In this document: piece by piece, positions 1-3,991 of the stretch
Layout of the letters: each line of letters opens with the position of its first letter
How positions within the stretch are numbered: the stretch's first letter is position 1
Assembly (NCBI GenBank): GCA_021814895.1
Contig: JAKAHN010000046.1
Span: 1 to 6,193 of the forward strand
Direction of reading: 5' to 3'
Length of the DNA: 6,193 bases
Source of the DNA: a bacterium
Lineage (GTDB): Bacteria > Patescibacteriota > Minisyncoccia > Phycocordibacterales > 2-02-FULL-43-11
The notes under the pieces: model-generated
The model's input: only the letters and a program-made list of their open reading frames with translations
What the model was told of the DNA's origin: nothing
Databases searched by the model: none
Position numbers and translations under genes: made by a program

Positions 1-23
1 TAATTCATTACTATATTTTACCA
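1..23 (-). promoter_or_regulatory. Possible extended -10 promoter and start codon of a truncated gene
   Basis: On the minus strand the sequence reads TGG-TAAAAT (23 to 15), six bases, then ATG (8 to 6). The coding part runs off the window after eight bases, so nothing can be said about a product. The call rests on an extended -10 match and on the spacing, which equals that in front of comEC and recJ. No good -35 is visible. It could be chance in AT-rich DNA. Confidence 0.25.
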
Positions 24-26
24 CGC

Positions 27-54
27 AAAAAAAGACGGCCAGAAACTGGTCGTC
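27..54 (-). terminator. Intrinsic terminator of the small membrane protein gene
   Basis: On the minus strand a nine-position stem (54-46 with 42-34, one A-C mismatch) closes a three-base loop and is followed directly by seven T residues (33-27). It overlaps the TGA stop codon of the 60-residue gene at 55-53, so the transcript ends almost immediately after translation stops. Confidence 0.85.
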
Positions 55-235
55 AACGTCTCGGGTGATGATGAGGAGAAGTTAGAACCATCCCCAACCC
101 CCAAAACAACGCGATCATAGCTGTCATAGCCGACATTGCTGTCTTGAAATTCCAAACCACCCAGACCAGCAAGAGCCCCGCCAGAATCACTAGCCCGCCA
201 ATCCTAACCAGACGTTTCCTTTGCCAATTTTTCAT
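53..235 (-). CDS. Small two-helix membrane protein of unknown function
   Basis: A 60-residue protein that I do not recognise. A basic N-terminus (K2, R6, K7, R8, R11) is followed by a very hydrophobic stretch at about residues 12-30 rich in Leu, Val and Trp, and a second hydrophobic stretch at about 33-52. The tail ends in three histidines (55-57) and two arginines. This suggests an inner-membrane protein with two helices, both ends probably cytoplasmic by the positive-inside rule. The start at 235 is supported by AAAGGA four bases upstream (245-240). The gene stands alone, with its own promoter-like sequence and a terminator overlapping its stop. It is divergent from superoxide dismutase, which alone does not link the two in function. 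No conserved catalytic motif is visible. Confidence 0.7.
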   Translation of the reverse strand: MKNWQRKRLVRIGGLVILAGLLLVWVVWNFKTAMSAMTAMIALFWGLGMVLTSPHHHPRR

Positions 236-260
236 AAAATCCTTTTTTCAAACTATTAAT

Positions 261-288
261 AAGATACTCCTTTCTGCCTGCGCGTCAA
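261..288 (-). promoter_or_regulatory. Promoter of the small membrane protein gene
   Basis: Minus strand: TTGACG (288-283), a 16-base spacer, then TATCTT (266-261). The predicted start near 254 leaves a leader of about 18 bases containing the AAAGGA ribosome site. The -35 matches consensus at 5 of 6 bases, the -10 at 4 of 6. Its -35 occupies nearly the same bases as the -35 position of the divergent superoxide dismutase promoter. Confidence 0.5.
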
Positions 289-312
289 ATAACAATAATA
301 GCGTGATATAAT
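284..312 (+). promoter_or_regulatory. Extended -10 promoter of superoxide dismutase gene
   Basis: TGA-TATAAT at 304-312 is a full-consensus extended -10. The -35 position (about 284-289) is a poor match, as is common with extended -10 promoters. Transcription should start near 319, giving a leader of about 27 bases rich in A and T with no Shine-Dalgarno sequence before the ATG at 346. The 11-mer GTGATATAATG is repeated exactly at the promoter between recJ and rnhA. Confidence 0.7.
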
Positions 313-345
313 GAATTTGATTAATTAACATTTTGTAAAAATAAA

Positions 346-954
346 ATGAAAAAATTTGAAGAACAAAAATTTAATATCCCCGCCCTAAAAGGCCTTTCGG
401 CAAAAAGTGTCGAGGAACATTTGAAGCTTTATTCCGGCTACGTAAAAAACACCAATCTGATTTTGGAAAAAATCACTCAATATGAAAGTTACATAAAAGA
501 AGACGCGTTCGCCCCTTATGTTATAGGAGAATTAAAAAGACGATTCAGTTTTGAATATAACGGCATGCGCAATCATGAGGTCTATTTTTCTTTTTTTGAA
601 GGCGGCTCAACCCCGCTATCAGAAGAAAGCGCTCTTAGAAAAACGATTGAGACTGAGATGGGTTCTTTTGAAAATTTTTTAACCGCCTTCAAAAATTTAG
701 CTACAATAACAAGAGGTATCGGCTGGGCAGTCCTTTGGTATGATAATAAAAACGATCGCTTAATCACCTCTTGGGTTGACGAGCAACATCTCGGCCAATT
801 AAATAACGCTATACCTCTCCTTATGCTTGATATGTGGGAACATTCTTATGTCTATGACTATCAGCCAAGCGGCAAAAAACAATATGTGGAAGATTTTTTT
901 GAAAATTTGAATTGGGAAATTGTTGAGAAAAGATACAAAGAAACTAACTCCTAA
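346..954 (+). CDS. sod: Superoxide dismutase, Fe/Mn family (divergent)
   Basis: Converts superoxide to oxygen and hydrogen peroxide; no signal peptide is visible, so it is probably cytoplasmic. The 202 residues span the whole family fold: an N-terminal helical hairpin (about 10-85) and a C-terminal alpha/beta domain (about 95-198). The four metal ligands can be placed at His25, His77 (NHEVYF), Asp162 and His166 (DMWEH). Other family marks are Tyr32 (gateway Tyr), GIGWAVL at 124-130, the Glu165-His166 dimer bridge and Tyr168. Unusual points: His25 lies seven residues before Tyr32 instead of eight as in E. coli SodA; the gateway His four residues after the first ligand is Tyr29; and the residue two before Asp162 is Met160, where Mn enzymes usually have Gly and Fe enzymes Thr. 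Gln147 is the likely second-sphere Gln. Metal preference therefore cannot be read from sequence. No ribosome site is visible; the start is chosen by family N-terminus and promoter position. Confidence 0.93.
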   Translation: MKKFEEQKFNIPALKGLSAKSVEEHLKLYSGYVKNTNLILEKITQYESYIKEDAFAPYVIGELKRRFSFEYNGMRNHEVYFSFFEGGSTPLSEESALRKTIETEMGSFENFLTAFKNLATITRGIGWAVLWYDNKNDRLITSWVDEQHLGQLNNAIPLLMLDMWEHSYVYDYQPSGKKQYVEDFFENLNWEIVEKRYKETNS

Positions 955-963
955 CTAACCACC
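942..963. repeat. Short imperfect repeat at the superoxide dismutase stop
   Basis: AACTAAC occurs at 942-948 and again at 953-959, an 11-base period. The first copy encodes the last residues of superoxide dismutase and supplies its context to the TAA stop; the second is non-coding. It is one of several short repeats in this window that sit at gene tails or in loop-coding regions. Confidence 0.5.
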
Positions 964-978
964 GATAACTTATAACAG

Positions 979-1014
979 AAAAGGTTTTGCGGTAAACCGC
1001 AAAACCTTTTTGTT
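979..1014. terminator. Bidirectional terminator between superoxide dismutase and comEC
   Basis: A perfect 14-base-pair stem (979-992 with 997-1010) has a TAAA loop, a GC-rich top and A/T-rich base. On the plus strand the right arm ends in a run of five T (1007-1011), followed by more T-rich sequence. On the minus strand the other arm ends in TTTT. The two genes converge here, so one hairpin can stop both transcripts. Confidence 0.9.
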
Positions 1015-1024
1015 AATTTTTTTA

Positions 1025-1068
1025 ATTTTACATTGTCATTTTACATTTTGATATTTCAATATTACATT
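1025..1068. repeat. Imperfect direct repeats overlapping the comEC 3' end
   Basis: ATTTTACATT is present exactly at 1025-1034 and 1038-1047, and as a degenerate copy (ATATTACATT) at 1059-1068. The last residues of ComEC (about KYQNVK) and its stop codon are written in this repeat, so the protein tail looks like repeat-derived sequence and not conserved protein. Confidence 0.55.
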
Positions 1069-2559
1069 TTTTCTGTGCCAGGAAACCAATCCCCACGTCA
1101 TTAACGCATAAATAAAAATAACCGCCAGACCGGACAACGTTGGCATGGTGATAGCAGAAAACGGCAAATCGGCAAAAAATTTAACCGTGTTTAACTCGTA
1201 ATATAAAAATCCGTAAGTGATATATGCGAACGGCAAAGATAAAATTGAAGAAATAAAACCCGTAACGCCGGCGACAAAACCAAAAAACATTGTAAGCGGA
1301 ATAAAACCGAGAATCAGTAAGTTTACGAAGAGGCCGACAACTGAAAATTGACCGGTCATGTGGAGAAGAAGGGGTAGCACGAAAATCTGAGTTGATACGG
1401 TAGAAACCGCCACTTCGCGGATTTTCCATTTTTCCGGCAAAAATTTAAGCCGAGATTCAATAAGGGGAGAAACATAAATCAAAGCGATGGTCGCCATAAA
1501 CGAAAGCTGGAATGACGGGTCAAAAGCGACAATGGCCGGGTTTTGCAAAATCATCAAGACGCCGGCGATAATCAGAGCGCGGGTAACGCCATACTGGCGC
1601 CCGGTGCCTCGCGCCAGAATAACCAAAATAGCCATTATTGTCGCCCTGACCACTGTCGCCGAACCGCCGGTCAAAATTGCAAAAAGAATTATCGAAACAA
1701 CGCCAAGAGCCATACTAAAAGTCTGAGCCAGAAATACCGAGAAAAACTTGATGACCGATTCGGCGACAATCGTAATGTTATAACCGGATAAAACAACAAT
1801 ATGCATCACGCCCGCCTTTTGAAATCTTTGAAGCCAAGCCTGACCAAGCGATTGTTTACCGCCGATTACCAAACCGTCAAGCAAAGACGCTTCCGGCTCC
1901 GGCACAACCCTGCCGATTGTTTCAATAAATTTGTGCTTCAGAGCAAATAGTCCGCTCTTAAGCCAGTTGCCATTCTCCGATGATTCTTTTGAAAGGACGG
2001 TTTTGTCTAGAATGTAATAAATACCGTCTTTGGCCAAATACGACGGATAATCAAATTCCCCTCCCCCGTTTGTCTCAAAAATTTTAGGAGTTTGCAACAA
2101 ACCTGACACCCGGACTTTATCGCCATAAGAAAAATTGGAGTATGGATTTGTCCTGATTAAAATTTTTGTGGAAATTTTTTGAGCGCCTAGAGGAAAAATA
2201 ACACTGTTTGTTTTAATTTTTAATAATTGGGAATTTTCCCGAACATCAGGTTCATCAGTAATTATTCCTTCAACGGTTATTTTCTGTTCAAGAAAATTAT
2301 CAAGCGGAAAATCGCGCGGTTCGAAAAACGCCATCCGACCAACGCCGAAAGAGAGCCCGATTAAAAATAACGGCAGCAAAACAGATCCTTCGGCAAACCT
2401 AAAATTTTGGCTTTTGGGAATCCACTGATAAACAAAAAATGTGGCTAAGGCGAGCAGAACAAAAAAACCGGAAAAACCGAAACCTAAATTTACAAACGAT
2501 TCCAAAAAAACCCCGACCGCGAACCCGATAGAGATGGTAGCGAGAGTCTTGTTAGACAT
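1036..2559 (-). CDS. comEC: ComEC/Rec2-type DNA-uptake channel, membrane part only
   Basis: ComEC forms the inner-membrane channel that passes single-stranded DNA into the cytoplasm during natural transformation. The 507 residues show N-terminal membrane helices (about 8-45 and 60-78), a soluble OB-like/DUF4131 region (about 90-190), then the polytopic Competence domain (about 225-490). Typical Competence-domain signatures are HIVVLSGYN at 253-261, GGSATVVRA at 298-306 and DPSFQLSFMAT at 347-357. The metallo-beta-lactamase-like domain that follows in longer ComEC proteins such as that of B. subtilis (about 776 residues) is absent: the protein ends soon after its last helix, and no such domain is encoded nearby. 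The gene has its own promoter in an apparently leaderless arrangement and ends at a shared terminator. Family assignment is firm; that it imports DNA in this organism is inferred. Confidence 0.93.
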   Translation of the reverse strand: MSNKTLATISIGFAVGVFLESFVNLGFGFSGFFVLLALATFFVYQWIPKSQNFRFAEGSVLLPLFLIGLSFGVGRMAFFEPRDFPLDNFLEQKITVEGIITDEPDVRENSQLLKIKTNSVIFPLGAQKISTKILIRTNPYSNFSYGDKVRVSGLLQTPKIFETNGGGEFDYPSYLAKDGIYYILDKTVLSKESSENGNWLKSGLFALKHKFIETIGRVVPEPEASLLDGLVIGGKQSLGQAWLQRFQKAGVMHIVVLSGYNITIVAESVIKFFSVFLAQTFSMALGVVSIILFAILTGGSATVVRATIMAILVILARGTGRQYGVTRALIIAGVLMILQNPAIVAFDPSFQLSFMATIALIYVSPLIESRLKFLPEKWKIREVAVSTVSTQIFVLPLLLHMTGQFSVVGLFVNLLILGFIPLTMFFGFVAGVTGFISSILSLPFAYITYGFLYYELNTVKFFADLPFSAITMPTLSGLAVIFIYALMTWGLVSWHRKNVILKYQNVK

Positions 2560-2565
2560 TTTTAA

Positions 2566-2594
2566 ATTATAACTCGCTTGAAAAAAAATATAAA
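2566..2594 (-). promoter_or_regulatory. comEC promoter, predicted leaderless
   Basis: Minus strand: TTTATA (2594-2589), exactly 17 bases, then consensus TATAAT (2571-2566). Only six bases separate the -10 from the ATG at 2559, so transcription should start at or beside the A of the start codon. No Shine-Dalgarno sequence fits. The -35 and most of the spacer lie in the T-tract of the terminator of the upstream gene. Confidence 0.75.
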
Positions 2595-2617
2595 AAAACC
2601 GCGGGACTGACCGCGGT
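2581..2617 (-). terminator. Intrinsic terminator of the 112-residue orphan gene
   Basis: On the minus strand a perfect seven-base-pair stem ACCGCGG/CCGCGGT (2617-2611 with 2604-2598) with a six-base loop is followed by a long T-rich run (2597-2581, broken only by A, T, A). It begins 12 bases after the TGA stop at 2630. Confidence 0.88.
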
Positions 2618-2629
2618 ACGATAGTGTGA

Positions 2630-2968
2630 TCAAGGCTGGTCGTGTATCAAGTAAAAACCCGGCTTGTCATCCTCGCCCTGTAAAACCAGAACTGGGCAGT
2701 TAAAATTCTGCTCGAGGATAGACAAAAGGAGTCTGGCAGCTTTATCATCATAATTGGCCCTGTACCACAAATAAAGGCACAACATACTGTCAATTAGAGA
2801 CCCTTCACCCCCCTCCAACCTTTCGGCCTTATTTTCTCTGACAACTGAAACAGAGACAAACTTGTGGTCAAGTGGTAAACCTGAGATAAGTTCCCTTGCA
2901 TAACGAGGATTCCCCCCAACATTCATCATGGCAAAGAACACTGAGGGCCCGTCTTCTTTTGTTTTCAT
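2630..2968 (-). CDS. Hypothetical protein, 112 residues, orphan
   Basis: I do not recognise this family. The protein appears soluble, with no signal peptide or clear membrane helix. Visible features are an acidic to neutral N-terminal half with a Gly/Glu-rich turn (LEGGEGS, 51-57), a likely helix with aromatic residues around 60-72, another at about 74-88, and a strand-like PVLVLQ (92-97) followed by an acidic turn and FYLIHD near the end. The arrangement hints at a small alpha/beta fold, which is only inference. The ATG at 2968 is preceded by AAAGG seven bases upstream (2980-2976). It forms a complete transcription unit with its own promoter-like sequence and strong terminator between rnhA and comEC, so it is unlikely to be a random open frame, and it has no overlapping better candidate. 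Confidence 0.68.
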   Translation of the reverse strand: MKTKEDGPSVFFAMMNVGGNPRYARELISGLPLDHKFVSVSVVRENKAERLEGGEGSLIDSMLCLYLWYRANYDDKAARLLLSILEQNFNCPVLVLQGEDDKPGFYLIHDQP

Positions 2969-3000
2969 CTTTCTGCCTTTATCATTTCTGCGCCTTCCTC

Positions 3001-3028
3001 ATATTATCTCAAGGTCTAATTTTGTCAA
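3001..3028 (-). promoter_or_regulatory. Promoter of the 112-residue orphan gene
   Basis: Minus strand: perfect -35 TTGACA (3028-3023), a 16-base spacer, then TAATAT (3006-3001). Transcription would start near 2994, giving a leader of about 26 bases with the AAAGG ribosome site. The promoter begins 14 bases after the rnhA stop. Between them are only a T7 run and weak A/T palindromes, so rnhA has no convincing terminator and may read through. Confidence 0.6.
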
Positions 3029-3042
3029 AAAAACCAAAATTT

Positions 3043-3807
3043 TCAAAAAGTTTTAAAACTGTCAATGATTTCTTTTTCGTTATCCATAGAAACAGATTTT
3101 TTATATTTAGCCCCGCGAACACCTTTTACTCGCGCCTCGCATTCAATCCAAGTTTTGTCTATCTTTATCACTCCATTCGCCAAACTTACATAGGAATAGG
3201 CTTTTGCCCGCGAATGGCTTCTATTATCGGACTTTTTTACTTCTTTATGATTATCAATTTTAGTATCTAAAATATTTTTTATCGGGTATTCTTCAAACGA
3301 ACCGTTGTAAAGTTCGGGTTTTATTTTGTCCGCAAATTGCGCGGCGATTTCATCGCAACGTTCATTGCCCGAAACGCCAATATGCCCGCCGACCAATCTC
3401 CATTCAATTTTTTTATCGCGCGATAATTCAAAAAGCTTTTCCCATAAATCTTTATTCTCCACCGGTGTTTTCGCCTTGGTTAACCAATTATTCTTCTGCC
3501 AACCGTGAATCCATTGGGTAATTCCTTTCACGAGATAAGAGGAATCGGAAAAAACAAAAATTGATTTGTGATTTATGGATAATGATTTATGGATAAATGT
3601 CAAAGCCTTAATTACAGCTTGTAACTCCATTCGATTGTTTGTCGTATATTCTTCTCCCCCGCCAATTTCCACAACTTTAGACTTTTCGCTTTCAACTTTT
3701 GACTTGTCGTCGGGATATACGACGACAGCCCCCCACCCGCCCGGCCCCGGGTTGCCCCTTGATGAACCATCGGTAAAAACAATAAAGCTTCCAGGATTAT
3801 CAATCAT
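3043..3807 (-). CDS. rnhA: Ribonuclease HI with C-terminal hybrid-binding-like domain
   Basis: Cuts the RNA strand of RNA:DNA hybrids (Okazaki primers, R-loops) in the cytoplasm. The N-terminal 160 residues are a type 1 RNase H domain with all catalytic acids: Asp13 (TDGSSRGNPGPGG), Glu61 (NNRMELQ), Asp88 (SDSSY) and Asp152 (GNERCDE), plus the catalytic-loop His142 and a basic Trp-rich handle (97-109). At 254 residues it is about 100 longer than E. coli RNase HI. After a polar linker (about 162-200), residues 204-250 match the RNase H1 hybrid-binding/viroplasmin domain, with Tyr206, Trp220, Tyr235, Lys236 and Lys237 at the spacing of human Tyr29, Trp43, Phe58, Lys59 and Lys60. That domain is N-terminal in eukaryotic RNase H1. 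Two low-complexity loop insertions lie at about 35-46 and 73-81. No ribosome site is seen; the start gives a normal family N-terminus. Confidence 0.95.
   Translation of the reverse strand: MIDNPGSFIVFTDGSSRGNPGPGGWGAVVVYPDDKSKVESEKSKVVEIGGGEEYTTNNRMELQAVIKALTFIHKSLSINHKSIFVFSDSSYLVKGITQWIHGWQKNNWLTKAKTPVENKDLWEKLFELSRDKKIEWRLVGGHIGVSGNERCDEIAAQFADKIKPELYNGSFEEYPIKNILDTKIDNHKEVKKSDNRSHSRAKAYSYVSLANGVIKIDKTWIECEARVKGVRGAKYKKSVSMDNEKEIIDSFKTF
3570..3597. repeat. 14-base tandem repeat inside rnhA
   Basis: GATTTATGGATAAT (3570-3583) is followed head to tail by GATTTATGGATAAA (3584-3597), 13 of 14 identical, with a partial copy just before (GATTTGT, 3563-3569). Because 14 is not a multiple of three the copies are read in different frames, giving a segment around residues 71-82 between catalytic Glu61 and Asp88. 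This interval is five residues longer than in E. coli RNase HI. Confidence 0.7.
3672..3708. repeat. 21-base imperfect repeat inside rnhA
   Basis: CAACTTTAGACTTTTC (3672-3687) and CAACTTTTGACTTGTC (3693-3708) match at 14 of 16 bases with a period of 21, so the frame is kept and the protein gains the heptad-like KSKVESEKSKV (residues 35-45). It lies between catalytic Asp13 and Glu61, an interval ten residues longer than in E. coli RNase HI. Confidence 0.7.
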
Positions 3808-3821
3808 ATTTTATAAAACGG

Positions 3822-3850
3822 ATATTAAACATAAAAGAATTTTATCACAA
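3822..3850 (-). promoter_or_regulatory. Possible rnhA promoter
   Basis: Minus strand: TTGTGA (3850-3845), 17-base spacer, TAATAT (3827-3822); both hexamers match consensus at 4 of 6. A start near 3815 would leave a leader of only about seven bases without a Shine-Dalgarno sequence. The region is A/T-rich, so alternatives such as TATAAA at 3815-3810 exist, although that one is too close to the ATG. Confidence 0.4.
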
Positions 3851-3862
3851 AATATTCTTTAT

Positions 3863-3896
3863 AAAAAAGCGAACCCGGCAGACAAACCTGCCGGGT
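3863..3896 (-). terminator. Intrinsic terminator downstream of recJ
   Basis: A perfect nine-base-pair GC-rich stem (3896-3888 with 3881-3873) with a six-base loop is followed on the minus strand by TCGC and six T residues (3868-3863). On the plus strand a T6 run also follows after six bases, so it may act both ways. It lies about 95 bases after the recJ stop and ends the candidate small RNA as well. Confidence 0.8.
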
Positions 3897-3952
3897 GGCG
3901 ACTTTTTTAAGACGGAGGGCGCCATTTTCTCCGCCAATGTTGTACACGAACT
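3863..3952 (-). ncRNA. Candidate small RNA between recJ and rnhA
   Basis: A predicted transcript of about 90 nt begins near 3952, seven bases after a full-consensus extended -10, and ends at the T-tract 3868-3863. It can fold into a 5' hairpin (3935-3929 with 3917-3911, seven pairs including one G-U, 11-base loop) and the terminator hairpin. The 5' hairpin loop holds the self-complementary GGCGCC, which could allow loop-loop pairing. A short frame starting with ATG at 3925 (26 codons) is possible, but its stop at 3847-3845 lies beyond the terminator, so a peptide is unlikely. I do not recognise a known RNA family. Alternatively this is just the 3' untranslated end of recJ with a fortuitous -10. 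The existence of the transcript is inferred. Confidence 0.4.
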
Positions 3953-3958
3953 AAGACC

Positions 3959-3986
3959 ATTATATCACATAATTAAAAATTTGCAA
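3959..3986 (-). promoter_or_regulatory. Extended -10 promoter just after recJ
   Basis: Minus strand: TTGCAA (3986-3981), 16-base spacer, TATAAT (3964-3959) preceded by TGA (3967-3965). The -10 with its flanks, GTGATATAATG, is identical to the one at the superoxide dismutase promoter. It begins five bases after the recJ stop and faces the candidate small RNA; the next coding start (rnhA, 3807) lies behind a strong terminator. Confidence 0.55.
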
Positions 3987-3991
3987 GGTTA

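Noticed and set aside
2969..3000. A tiny upstream frame (ATG near 2984, six codons) ending on the start of the 112-residue gene, with GAGGAAGG in front.
   Set aside because: With the promoter at 3028-3001, most of the GAGGAAGG lies at or before the predicted transcript start, so translation coupling is unlikely.
3026..3060. A/T palindromes and a T7 run after rnhA as a terminator.
   Set aside because: The possible stems contain almost only A-T pairs and would be too weak; not called.
2896..3270. A 124-codon plus-strand frame over the rnhA 3' end and the orphan gene.
   Set aside because: It crosses two minus-strand genes and a promoter and has no start signals; the Phe-rich product reflects Lys-rich codons on the other strand.
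3845..3925. A 26-codon frame on the minus strand starting at 3925 with GGAG three bases upstream.
   Set aside because: Its stop lies beyond the T-tract of the terminator, the ribosome-site spacing is too short, and much of it is terminator stem; not listed as a gene.
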